Origin: Candidatus Delongbacteria bacterium
GTDB lineage: Bacteria; Delongbacteria; UBA4055
Assembly: GCA_016938535.1 (NCBI GenBank)
Contig: JAFGUL010000117.1
Span: forward strand, 1 to 41,263
DNA: 41,263 nt
Direction of reading: 5' to 3'
Shown here: positions 7,337 through 15,199 of the stretch, one piece after another
Numbering within the stretch: the first letter of the stretch is position 1
Layout of the letters: each line of letters opens with the position of its first letter
Position numbers and translations under genes: made by a program
The notes under the pieces: model-generated
Seen by the model: the letters and a program-made list of their open reading frames with translations, nothing else
Told to the model about the DNA's origin: nothing
The model's database searches: none

Positions 7337-9430
7337 TTATCTAGTCGATACAACCCTAAATTCAATTCTTCTGTTCTGCGCTCTTCCTGCGGAGGTCTGA
7401 TTTGTAGCTACAGGTCTCGCTTCTCCATATCCAACAGAACTTACCTGATCAGTGCTGATTCCGAGAACTTCAACAATATAGTTCCTGACAGTATCGGCTC
7501 TCTGCTGAGACAGTCTCAGATTATATTCATCGCTTCCCTGACTGTCGGTATGTCCTTCAATCTGAACTACAATACCGGGGTTGTCAATAAATACCCTTCT
7601 TAATGCGTTGAGGGTAGGGAAGGATTCAGGTTCAAGATCAGCGGATCCGAGTCTGAAATAGATGTTGTCAAGTACTATGGTCTGATCTTTTTTCAGTATG
7701 ATCGCATCAGGACATCCGTCCTCATCTTCAAAACCGTTAAAAGTTTCAGCAACATCAGGGCATTTATCGCTGCCTACACAGATATGGGCATACATTTCAG
7801 AAAGACCTCTATCCATTATCCAAGGATCGCAGATGCCGTCACCGTCCCTGTCAACATTGGGACATCCGTCGCTGTCAACTAAAATACCTCTCGGTGTGTC
7901 CGGACATTTATCTGTGCCTATACAGATATGCTCGTATTTTTCGGAAAGTCCGTTTTCAACTACCCACGGATCACAGATACCGTCACCGTCCTTGTCGGCA
8001 TTCGGGCACCCCTGTTCATCAACCTGAAGCCCCTTAAGAGTACCGGGACACTGGTCGCTGCCCTTGCAGATATGCGCATAATCGGCAGAAAGGTTGTTTT
8101 CAGCTACCCATGGATCACAAACTCCGTCTCCGTCTTCATCAGGAATTGGACATCCGTTCTCGTCAACGGGAACTCCGAGAGGAGTATCAGGACACTGGTC
8201 TATTCCCCTGCATACATTTGCATACTGTTCTGAAAGAGCATGTTCGCTTACCCAGGGATCACATACTTTGTCAAGGTCTCTGTCGGGATCAGGGCAGCCG
8301 TACTCGTCAACTTCCAGACCGAGAGGTGTGCCCGGACACTGGTCGATCTTGTTTATGACCCCGTCTTTGTCCGTATCAGGATCAATGAAGTTTCCCGAGA
8401 AAGTTATTCCTGTATAGATCTGCCACTTCGGAGCATCTTCACTCAAAGCGAAAAAACCTCCTATTGTAGCAGAAAAATTCTCATTCCCTATGAACTTGAA
8501 TCCGCCTCCAAGCCTCTGAATGAACTCTTCGTTTGAGATGCTGACATCAGTAGTATCTGTAACATATGATGCTCCCGACAGATATCTTCTTTCAATTACA
8601 TCAGGTTTGTCTTTCAGCATTTCAGCATCCCATTCAAAGAACATTCTTGCTTTTTTAGCCAGGTAGATGTCCATTCCTGCTCCGAAAGTCCATGAATCGG
8701 GAAGAATATTAATTGTAGGCGGTTTCCAATCGGGAAGTGAAGAGTCTTCGGGAAGTTTTTCGCTCGCTGTCCTCCACAAATATCCCCCGTTAAGGATAAC
8801 TCTAAAGTAGTCGTTTCCGACAGAAGTTAAAAATTTTCCGCCGAAACTCGCCATGGGATTGTAAAGGAACTCATCGCTGAATTTTCTGTGGTTGTAATAT
8901 CTTATCGTATCTTTGGCGGCTGAATAATCAATTCCGTCAACTTCCGAATAATCAGTGAATTCAGTTATATCGTCATAATTCTTCAAAACCGGCATCTGAC
9001 CGTAAAGATACATTCCTGCTCTGAAAATCCCGGTTCTTTTAAAAGATGCTCTTAATCCCATTTCAACATTATTGACTTTTTTAAGACTGAAATTTTCACC
9101 GTCAAGCTTTCTTGAGTCAACAGCAAAAGACACTTTTCCGCCGAAGTCAATATAGTTACCGAGACTGACATTTACTGAAAGGTGATTAGTTGACTGGAAA
9201 TAGTCACTCAGGCTCGAAGAAGATACTATCCTCAATGAGTCGGGAAGATCAGTTGCTGATTCTGCTCCCGTTCCCAAAAGAGTGGAAAGATTAAGCGAAA
9301 AATATCCGCTGCCGTGAGTTTCGGGGTTCATTAACTTCATCATGCCTGAATGTCCGGTAAGTGAAGCTGAATACAGGCTTGTGCAAACCATTATCAACAC
9401 CGCCGACATTACTTTTAGAACTACTTTCAT
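7337..9430 (-). CDS. OmpA-family outer-membrane protein with Cys-containing TSP3-like repeats
   Basis: The 697-residue protein begins with a signal peptide (about 1-21, MKVVLKVMSAVLIMVCTSLY). Residues about 25-350 alternate in short amphipathic strands typical of an outer-membrane beta-barrel or surface domain. Then come four 48-residue calcium-binding-like repeats (363-554) plus a partial fifth, with the core DxDGDGxCDP and four Cys each. The C-terminal OmpA domain (about 580-697) binds peptidoglycan: GHTDSQGSDEYNLRLSQQRA supplies Asp629 and Arg644, the usual diaminopimelate contacts. ATG at 9430 has a GAGGAG site. A good promoter lies 48-76 bases upstream. The chaperone genes follow after 23 bases without a terminator. 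Its role is probably to tie the outer membrane to the wall; the repeats may be a rigid calcium-bound spacer. Confidence 0.92.
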   Translation of the reverse strand: MKVVLKVMSAVLIMVCTSLYSASLTGHSGMMKLMNPETHGSGYFSLNLSTLLGTGAESATDLPDSLRIVSSSSLSDYFQSTNHLSVNVSLGNYIDFGGKVSFAVDSRKLDGENFSLKKVNNVEMGLRASFKRTGIFRAGMYLYGQMPVLKNYDDITEFTDYSEVDGIDYSAAKDTIRYYNHRKFSDEFLYNPMASFGGKFLTSVGNDYFRVILNGGYLWRTASEKLPEDSSLPDWKPPTINILPDSWTFGAGMDIYLAKKARMFFEWDAEMLKDKPDVIERRYLSGASYVTDTTDVSISNEEFIQRLGGGFKFIGNENFSATIGGFFALSEDAPKWQIYTGITFSGNFIDPDTDKDGVINKIDQCPGTPLGLEVDEYGCPDPDRDLDKVCDPWVSEHALSEQYANVCRGIDQCPDTPLGVPVDENGCPIPDEDGDGVCDPWVAENNLSADYAHICKGSDQCPGTLKGLQVDEQGCPNADKDGDGICDPWVVENGLSEKYEHICIGTDKCPDTPRGILVDSDGCPNVDRDGDGICDPWIMDRGLSEMYAHICVGSDKCPDVAETFNGFEDEDGCPDAIILKKDQTIVLDNIYFRLGSADLEPESFPTLNALRRVFIDNPGIVVQIEGHTDSQGSDEYNLRLSQQRADTVRNYIVEVLGISTDQVSSVGYGEARPVATNQTSAGRAQNRRIEFRVVSTR
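7769..8344 (-). repeat. Four tandem 144-bp coding repeats in the OmpA-family gene
   Basis: Units begin (minus strand) at 8344, 8200, 8056 and 7912, exactly 144 bases apart, with a partial fifth copy from 7768. Each encodes 48 residues with the pattern D(Q/K)CP, VDxxGCP, DGDGxCDPW, LSExYxHxC. The DNA copies are diverged, while register and cysteine positions are kept, which points to old duplication under selection rather than recent expansion. Confidence 0.93.
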
Positions 9431-9477
9431 CTGATAACACTCCTCAAGTTTATAACTCTACATTTAATTAACTGTAG

Positions 9478-9506
9478 AAATTAACCATAACTTGTCAAAT
9501 AGTCAA
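9478..9506 (-). promoter_or_regulatory. Sigma70-type promoter of ompA and the chaperone genes
   Basis: On the minus strand a -35 box TTGACT (9501-9506) is followed by a 17-base spacer and a -10 box TAATTT (9478-9483). An alternative TTGACA (9492-9497) sits inside the spacer without an equally good -10. The region is AT-rich and lies between the ligA stop and the ompA start. No intrinsic terminator is seen behind ligA, so read-through may add to expression. Confidence 0.6.
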
Positions 9507-9522
9507 GCACAAAACTAATAAA

Positions 9523-11532
9523 TTAAAGTTTGCCGATAAGTCTGTACAGTTCGTTCGCGTATATGATCCTTACACCTGCCTCTAAAGCTTTATCAAGTTT
9601 GGATCCGGGATTTTCCCCGCAGATCAGACAGTCTGTGTTTTTACCTACTGATGAAGAAACTTTTCCGTTATTTTTGATTATCAGATCTCTAAGTTCTTCC
9701 CTTGAAAACAAGTCAAACGAACCTGTGATCACAAATGTTTTACCTCTGAAATAATCATTCGTAACGGTATTTTCGTTCGTATATAAAGTATTTAATCCGT
9801 ATTCCTGTAATTTTCTGATCATTTCAATATTTTTTGAATTTGAGAAAAATGCGGTAATTGATCCAGCTATGATCTTTCCGATATCCTCAATTGCTGTCAG
9901 AGAATCCTGATCAGCTGAAATAAGATTATCAAGACTTTTGAATTTGGAAGCCAGTGAGATCGAGGCTTCTTTGCCAACATGTCTGATCCCGAGACCGAAA
10001 ATAAGATTTTCCAGGCTTCTTGACCTGCTTTCTTCAATAGCTTTTAAAAGTTTTTCCGATGATTTTTCACCCATTCTTTCAATCCCGGACAACTGATGAC
10101 TGCCGATCAGGTAAATATCGGAAATACTCTTAATGATCCCTGATGAAAGGAGGTTCTTTACCATTTTCGGCCCCATACCCTCTATATCCATGGCACCTTT
10201 ACCCGCAAAATGAATGATCTGCCTTTCAAGCTGCGCAGGACAGGAAGCGTTAACACACCTTAAAACGACTTCGTCTTCATGCTTTACAAGTTTCTCGGAG
10301 CACACAGGACAGTTTTCTATCATTTTAAATTCAGCTGAATCTGATCTTCTTTTTTCCTTATCGACCGAGACTACCTGAGGTATAATTTCCCCCGCTTTTT
10401 CTATACCGACAGTATCACCGATCCTGATATCTTTTTTCTTTATCTCATCGAAATTGTGAAGCGTTGCTCTTTTTACAACAGTTCCTGAAAGTCTGACAGG
10501 TTCAAGTTCCGCTACCGGAGTTACAGCTCCCGTCCTTCCGACCTGAAATATTATGTCTTTCAAAAGCGTTTCGGCTCTGTCCGGTTTGAATTTATAAGCT
10601 ATAGCCCATTTTGGGGATTTCGATGTTTCACCTATATTTTCACGGAGTTTGATATCGTTGACTTTTATGACCAGCCCGTCAATTTCAAAATCAAGATCAT
10701 TTTTTTCTTCTTCCTTCTGACGGCAAACACTGATCACTTCATCAATATTTCTGCATATTTCGTAATAACCTGATGTGGGAAAGCCTTTATTTTCAAGAAG
10801 ATCAAGGTTTTCTGATTGTTTTGAGGCCGAGCCGTCTCCGTCGAAGTAGTATGATATAAGTCTGAGCGGTCTCTTTGCAGCTTCTTTACTGTCGAGAAGT
10901 TTAACAGAACCGGCGGCAGCATTTCTCGGGTTTGCGAGAAGTTCAAGCCCCTGTTCTTCACGGGAACGGTTGATCTCCGCGAAATCGCTTTTGTTTATGT
11001 ATATTTCACCTCTGATCTCAAAATCTTTACCTCCGGATATCTCGAAAGGTACATCTCTGAGAGTCACCATATTTTCAGTAATATCGTCACCTGTCTCTCC
11101 GTCACCTCTAGTAAGTGCGTAATTTAGTTTTCCCGATCTGTAAACAAGAGATACAGCCAGCCCGTCTATCTTATATTCCACGCAGTATTCAATATCAGTT
11201 TCGGTTTGCAGAGATTTTTTAATTCTGCGGTCAAATTCGATAAGATCCTGTGTATTATAGCTGTTGGATATAGACAGCATCTTCTTAAAATGCTTTCTCT
11301 TCTTAAACCCGTCTGTAAGATCGGAGCCGACTGTTACTGATGGAGAATCCGGGACTTCTTCTTCAGCGAAAAGGCTTGTGTTACCGGCTTTAGTTTCGAG
11401 TGTTTCAAGTTCTTTAAGAAGTTTGTCGTACTCATAATCGCTGATCTCAGAAATACCTTCTTTGTAATATAGATCATTGTATTTTTTTAGTAATTTTCTG
11501 AGCTGAGCTATTCTTTTCTGAATTTCACTCAT
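9523..11532 (-). CDS. ligA: NAD-dependent DNA ligase
   Basis: Seals nicks during replication and repair using NAD+. The 669-residue product has the complete bacterial layout: an N-terminal NAD-binding Ia region, an adenylation domain with nucleophile Lys121 in the KIDG motif, an OB domain, a four-Cys zinc finger (CPVC then CVNASC), helix-hairpin-helix repeats, and a BRCT domain at the end (FRGKTFVITGSF, closing at YRLIGKL). ATG at 11532 overlaps the end of the uracil-DNA glycosylase gene by 8 bases, so translation is probably coupled. This is the essential replicative ligase of the organism as far as the window shows. Confidence 0.98.
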   Translation of the reverse strand: MSEIQKRIAQLRKLLKKYNDLYYKEGISEISDYEYDKLLKELETLETKAGNTSLFAEEEVPDSPSVTVGSDLTDGFKKRKHFKKMLSISNSYNTQDLIEFDRRIKKSLQTETDIEYCVEYKIDGLAVSLVYRSGKLNYALTRGDGETGDDITENMVTLRDVPFEISGGKDFEIRGEIYINKSDFAEINRSREEQGLELLANPRNAAAGSVKLLDSKEAAKRPLRLISYYFDGDGSASKQSENLDLLENKGFPTSGYYEICRNIDEVISVCRQKEEEKNDLDFEIDGLVIKVNDIKLRENIGETSKSPKWAIAYKFKPDRAETLLKDIIFQVGRTGAVTPVAELEPVRLSGTVVKRATLHNFDEIKKKDIRIGDTVGIEKAGEIIPQVVSVDKEKRRSDSAEFKMIENCPVCSEKLVKHEDEVVLRCVNASCPAQLERQIIHFAGKGAMDIEGMGPKMVKNLLSSGIIKSISDIYLIGSHQLSGIERMGEKSSEKLLKAIEESRSRSLENLIFGLGIRHVGKEASISLASKFKSLDNLISADQDSLTAIEDIGKIIAGSITAFFSNSKNIEMIRKLQEYGLNTLYTNENTVTNDYFRGKTFVITGSFDLFSREELRDLIIKNNGKVSSSVGKNTDCLICGENPGSKLDKALEAGVRIIYANELYRLIGKL

Positions 11533-12265
11533 CTGCCTTATCCATAAGATCTTTTAATTTTTTAAGATCTTCCCATGCGGGATATTTCCAGTTGGGATTT
11601 CTTAGAAGCGCAGAAGGATGATATGTGACTAAAACGGGAATGTTGTTATACTTATGCACAGATTCTCTCAGTTCTTTCATCGGAGACTGTATCTTTAAAA
11701 GTCTGAGAGCCGCTATCCTTCCCAAAGCTAGGATATAGTCAGGTTTCAAAAATTCAAGCTGTCTGTCGAGATAATAGGAACATTTGGCGATCTCGTCAGG
11801 TTTTGGATCTCTGTTCTCGGGCGGCCTGCATTTTAACACATTACAGATAAAAACATCATCTCTGTCAATGTCTATCGCAGAAAGCATTTTCGTGAGCAGT
11901 TGTCCCGCACGTCCGACAAAGGGTTCTCCTGATTCGTCCTCATCTTTTCCGGGCGCTTCACCTATGATCACAAGTTTCTTTTTATCCGAACCTTTTCCGA
12001 AAACAGCATTTTTGCGCGTCAGGTGAAGGTCGCAGTTTTTGCAGTTCTCTACAGCATCTTTCAGCTGATCAAAAGTAAGTATTTTATCTTCTTCTTCAAT
12101 AACAGTTTCTTCCGTTTTTAAATTCAGTTTGTGTCTAAAGCTAAGTTTCTCGGTGTCAAAAGGAAGATCGCGGGAATACACCGAGCTTCTGAATCCGAGA
12201 TACCGCTTCAGGTTTTCTCTGATTATCAGATCCATAAGTGATCTATAATTTTTATTTTGATTCAT
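11525..12265 (-). CDS. Uracil-DNA glycosylase, family 4 (Fe-S type)
   Basis: Removes uracil from DNA at the start of base-excision repair. The 246-residue protein carries the family-4 iron-sulfur cysteines C75 and C78 (CKNC), C146 (in KCRPPENRDP) and C162. The active-site loop is GEAPGKDEDESGEPFVGRAG (from 102) and the HPSALLRNP motif contributes His216. An N-terminal stretch of about 60 residues precedes the domain, as in many relatives. The ATG at 12265 has no clear Shine-Dalgarno site and starts 13 bases after the stop of the FGE-fold gene, so reinitiation is possible. Overlap with ligA pairs a damage-removal enzyme with the sealing enzyme. Family members were first described as phage polymerase-related, but this is the UDG class. 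Confidence 0.93.
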   Translation of the reverse strand: MNQNKNYRSLMDLIIRENLKRYLGFRSSVYSRDLPFDTEKLSFRHKLNLKTEETVIEEEDKILTFDQLKDAVENCKNCDLHLTRKNAVFGKGSDKKKLVIIGEAPGKDEDESGEPFVGRAGQLLTKMLSAIDIDRDDVFICNVLKCRPPENRDPKPDEIAKCSYYLDRQLEFLKPDYILALGRIAALRLLKIQSPMKELRESVHKYNNIPVLVTYHPSALLRNPNWKYPAWEDLKKLKDLMDKADE

Positions 12266-12278
12266 ACTGATTATAATA

Positions 12279-13439
12279 CTAATAATCCATTACGCATCTA
12301 AATCCTGCACCGTTGCTGTTCCAGTTTTTAGCCTTAAAATCTCTTCTTGAAACTGTCAGGCCTGACCGGATATCCCTCCAGCTTCCTCCTCTAAGGACCA
12401 TATATTCTTCACCGTAGTCTTTTGTAAGATTGCCGTTCGGGTAAGGTTTTGCGGTGGAACTTGTCCATTCTGAAACATTTCCGTCCATATCGTAAAGTTT
12501 ATAGTCATTCGGCTCGTAGCTTTTTACATCAACAGGACCGTCATTTGCCGGATCAAGGTCATAACAGGCTTTTGCAGGATCCATTTCATTGCTGTAGGGA
12601 TATTTAAGACCTTCAAGTCCGCCCCTCGCAGCTTTCTCCCACTCGTATTCTGTCGGAAGTCTTTTCCCCGCCCATTTAGCATAAGCTGCAGCATCTTCAT
12701 AAGACACACCCACTATAGGCTGCTGAGGGCCGTTGAACCTGTCAAAAAGAATGTGCCTGGGCAATTTGTAACCTGTTTCCTCGACAAATATTCTGAACTG
12801 TGAGTTTGTAACTTCGTGCTCATCTATATAGAACTCTTTAACATGAACCTCGTGGACCGGCCTTTCATTCTCCGATTCAGTTTCAGACCCGATCTTAACA
12901 GTTCCGCCCGGAATAAGAACCATTCTCATATTATCCTTGAGAGAAGTGTAATAAAGCATATCTCTGTTAACTCTCTTTATTACGGGTTTCTTAGGCTCAG
13001 TATCAACTTTTTCCTCTGTCTTTTTTACTTCTTCTACAACTTCGGGCTTCTTCTCTTCTTCTTTTTGAGGTATCAGATCACCCATATATGATTTGAGAAG
13101 ACTGTCGGCGAGAGATATATATTCTCCGAACATCTCATTTTTTTTTGCATCCTCTATGTATTTTTCTCCGGAACTCGTGTTAACCAGAATATACCCTCCG
13201 CCTAGTACAACGATAAGCAGGAGCAGGAGTAAAACACCAAGATTTGATTTCTTCTCTTTCGCGCCGGGAACATTCTGCTTTGCAGGCTTCTGCTTTGGAG
13301 CTGATCCGAATCTGTTAACTGCCGGTTTCGCGGCTGATTTCGGATCGGTTTTTGGAGCTGCCGCTCCCAGTTTCTGACCGCAGTTCACACATACTTTCGC
13401 ATCATTCGAGTTAAGCGTATTACATTTCTTACATATCAT
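12279..13439 (-). CDS. Zinc-ribbon, single-TM protein with FGE/SUMF1-like domain
   Basis: The 386-residue protein starts with a zinc ribbon (C3, C6, C17, C20). A Pro/Lys/Ala-rich linker, one transmembrane helix (about 65-86) and a Lys/Glu-rich stretch follow, then a formylglycine-generating-enzyme-like domain (about 172-386: MVLIPGGTVKIGS, LPTEYEWEKAARG, YDMDGNVSEWTSS, VLRGGSWRD). The catalytic cysteines of true FGE, expected just after RGGS, are absent (SWRDIRSG), so sulfatase activation is unlikely; a binding or structural role is more probable. I chose ATG 13439 over an upstream in-frame start at 13508 because a GGAGG site precedes it and the zinc ribbon begins there. The ribbon should lie inside the cell and the FGE fold in the periplasm. 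Confidence 0.85.
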   Translation of the reverse strand: MICKKCNTLNSNDAKVCVNCGQKLGAAAPKTDPKSAAKPAVNRFGSAPKQKPAKQNVPGAKEKKSNLGVLLLLLLIVVLGGGYILVNTSSGEKYIEDAKKNEMFGEYISLADSLLKSYMGDLIPQKEEEKKPEVVEEVKKTEEKVDTEPKKPVIKRVNRDMLYYTSLKDNMRMVLIPGGTVKIGSETESENERPVHEVHVKEFYIDEHEVTNSQFRIFVEETGYKLPRHILFDRFNGPQQPIVGVSYEDAAAYAKWAGKRLPTEYEWEKAARGGLEGLKYPYSNEMDPAKACYDLDPANDGPVDVKSYEPNDYKLYDMDGNVSEWTSSTAKPYPNGNLTKDYGEEYMVLRGGSWRDIRSGLTVSRRDFKAKNWNSNGAGFRCVMDY

Positions 13440-13478
13440 TAAAAGATCCTCCGGTTTTCGATTGCAAAAACTTAAATA

Positions 13479-13508
13479 AATATAACAATAATATACGCTT
13501 ATACACAA
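13479..13508 (-). promoter_or_regulatory. Possible promoter for the FGE-like/udg/ligA unit
   Basis: Minus-strand TTGTGT (13503-13508), an 18-base spacer and TATATT (13479-13484) lie just downstream of the tRNA-Pro terminator and 39-69 bases before the ATG. The AT-rich context fits a promoter. The -35 match is weak, and other TATA-like hexamers occur nearby. Confidence 0.4.
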
Positions 13509-13530
13509 GAAAAAATATTCTTAATTAAAT

Positions 13531-13565
13531 AAAAAAGGGCAATCATTTTTCTTATGATCACCCTT
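13531..13565 (-). terminator. Intrinsic terminator of the ribosomal superoperon and tRNA-Pro
   Basis: On the minus strand a 12-bp stem (13565-13554 with 13546-13535, two G-U pairs) closes a 7-base loop and is followed by a run of T. It sits 9 bases after the tRNA-Pro 3' end, so it can end the long transcript from rpsL. Confidence 0.82.
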
Positions 13566-13573
13566 ATAATTTG

Positions 13574-13648
13574 TCGGGGCGAGAAGATTCGAACTTCCGA
13601 CCCCCTGCTCCCAAGGCAGGTGCGCTAACCGGGCTGCGCTACGCCCCG
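13574..13648 (-). tRNA. tRNA-Pro, anticodon UGG
   Basis: The 75-base cloverleaf is complete. The acceptor stem CGGGGCG pairs with CGCCCCG, with discriminator A and no encoded CCA. The D-arm GCGC/GCGC, anticodon stem CCTGC/GCAGG with loop CTTGGGA (anticodon TGG) and T-arm with TTCGAAT are all present. It lies 22 bases after rplQ in the same direction with a terminator behind it, so it is likely processed from the end of the ribosomal transcript. Confidence 0.97.
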
Positions 13649-13670
13649 AACAAATCTGAATTAAAGCCTG

Positions 13671-14174
13671 TTACTCTTTTTCCTGTTCTTTTGTTTCTTC
13701 AGCCGGAACTTCCGGTTCAGAAACTTTGACTTCTTCTGCAGGTTTTTCTTCTTGTACCTGAGGCTTTTTTTCTTTTGCTTTTTTTACAGGTTCAGGTGCG
13801 GTGACTGAGCCTTCTTCATCAAACTCCACAAGCTGAATAACGGCAGTTTCGGCCGCATCACCTTTCCTGTTACCGAGTTTGAGCACTCTTGTATATCCGC
13901 CCGGTCTGTTCATATACTTAGGTGCGATATCATTAAAAACAGTATAAACGGCTTTTTTCTGTTTTAAAAACTTTAAAGCCTGTCTTAAAGAGTTCAAATC
14001 GCCTTTTTTGCCTAAAGTAATCATTTTTTCGGCATACTTTCTTGTTTCCTTCGCCTTTGGCAAAGTAGTAACTATCTGCTTATGCTCAAAAAGCTGAGCG
14101 GTCAGATTGCTGAACAAAGCCTTTCTGTGGCTTGAAGTTCTATTAAGTTTTCTGCCTCTTACACTATGACGCAT
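13671..14174 (-). CDS. rplQ: 50S ribosomal protein L17 with C-terminal extension
   Basis: L17 binds domain III of 23S rRNA near the exit tunnel of the large subunit. The first 117 or so residues are a full L17 (MRHSVRGRKLNRTSSHRKAL, later NRPGGYTRVLKLGNRKGDAA, ending with IQLVEF). After that comes a roughly 50-residue tail of alternating Pro/Glu/Lys/Val (APEPVKKAKEKKPQVQ and so on) that is not part of the core fold. Tails like this occur in other FCB-type bacteria as far as I recall. It lies 17 bases after rpoA and is the last protein gene of the ribosomal unit. Confidence 0.96.
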   Translation of the reverse strand: MRHSVRGRKLNRTSSHRKALFSNLTAQLFEHKQIVTTLPKAKETRKYAEKMITLGKKGDLNSLRQALKFLKQKKAVYTVFNDIAPKYMNRPGGYTRVLKLGNRKGDAAETAVIQLVEFDEEGSVTAPEPVKKAKEKKPQVQEEKPAEEVKVSEPEVPAEETKEQEKE

Positions 14175-14191
14175 CTTGTATTCCCTCTATA

Positions 14192-15187
14192 TCATTTCTT
14201 CTTTCTTGATTGCGTGTCATTCAGATACTTATCCACGTCCATACCGAATTCAAGCCCTTTTTCTTTAAGAACTTTATTGAGCTCGGCAAGCGATTTTTTA
14301 CCGAAATTTCTGAATTTCAGCATTTCGCTTTCTTTTTTTCTTACCAGATCGCCTATCGATTTCACTTTTGCGTCCGCAAGACAGTTGTGCGATCTTACAG
14401 AAAGTTCAAGTTCTTCGATTGACATCTTAAGAAGATTTCTCTTTTTAAGGACATCAGGATCTTCATCTTCGAATCCGCCCGACTCTTCTTCAACTTCAAA
14501 CTTTATGAACAGATTAACGTGGTCTCTAAGGATCTGTCCCGCATAAGTTATGGCTTCTTCAGGGCTTATCGAAGCGTCTGTGAAGACATCCATAGTAAGT
14601 TTTTCATAGTCGGTTCTGTCCCCGACCCTGGTGTTGTCTATCTGATAGCTGACCCTGACGATAGGTGAGAATATCGAATCTATAGCTATAGTTCCGATCG
14701 GGTCGTTGTCGTCGCGGTTTTCATCCGATGAAACATATCCTCTTCCGGTTTTAATATTCAGCTCGATACTGAATTCGGCATCTTCGTTGAGAGTGGCGAT
14801 CTTAAAATCAGGGTTATAAACTTTGACCTCGCCGCCCGACGAATCTTCAATATCCTTCGCTGTAAAAACCTTCGGGCCTTTAAGGTTTACGGTTACTTTA
14901 GAAGTTCTTCCTTCGTTGAGCCCCAACCTGACCTGCTTGAGATTCAGTATCATTATCGCAACATCTTCCTTGACGCCGGTAATACTCGAAAACTCATGAA
15001 GTATTCCGTCAATTTTTATGCTGTATATCGCAGTTCCCTGTATTGAAGACAAAAGAACTCTTTTCATCGCATGAGCGACAGTGATCCCGAAACCTCTCTC
15101 TAAAGGAGACAGAACGAATTTTCCGTGATCTTCCTTCAGAGAAACAACTTCTATGGATTCTGGTATTTTGAAAGGTAAAACAGCCAT
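14192..15187 (-). CDS. rpoA: DNA-directed RNA polymerase subunit alpha
   Basis: Alpha forms the dimer that nucleates core RNA polymerase and contacts UP elements and activators. The 331 residues include the N-terminal domain with the KFVLSPLERGFGITVAHAMK block and dimer region, and a C-terminal domain (about 250-315) with the two helix-hairpin-helix-like turns (LELSVRSHNCLADAKVKSIG, FGKKSLAELNKVLKEKGL). Length is as expected. It lies 12 bases after rpsD and 17 bases before rplQ, the standard alpha-operon order. Confidence 0.98.
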   Translation of the reverse strand: MAVLPFKIPESIEVVSLKEDHGKFVLSPLERGFGITVAHAMKRVLLSSIQGTAIYSIKIDGILHEFSSITGVKEDVAIMILNLKQVRLGLNEGRTSKVTVNLKGPKVFTAKDIEDSSGGEVKVYNPDFKIATLNEDAEFSIELNIKTGRGYVSSDENRDDNDPIGTIAIDSIFSPIVRVSYQIDNTRVGDRTDYEKLTMDVFTDASISPEEAITYAGQILRDHVNLFIKFEVEEESGGFEDEDPDVLKKRNLLKMSIEELELSVRSHNCLADAKVKSIGDLVRKKESEMLKFRNFGKKSLAELNKVLKEKGLEFGMDVDKYLNDTQSRKKK

Positions 15188-15199
15188 TTTCTTCTCTCT

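Noticed and set aside
7769..8344. Regularly spaced repeats considered as a CRISPR array
   Set aside because: The 144-bp units are coding, in frame, and have no short identical repeat with unique spacers.
7698..8536. Several plus-strand frames with repeated Ser/Pro patterns
   Set aside because: They are the complements of the 144-bp OmpA repeats, have no ribosome-binding sites and overlap each other.
13440..13508. Upstream start for the FGE-like protein
   Set aside because: The extra 23 residues are AT-driven and Tyr/Cys-rich, they cover the predicted promoter, and a GGAGG site favours ATG 13439.
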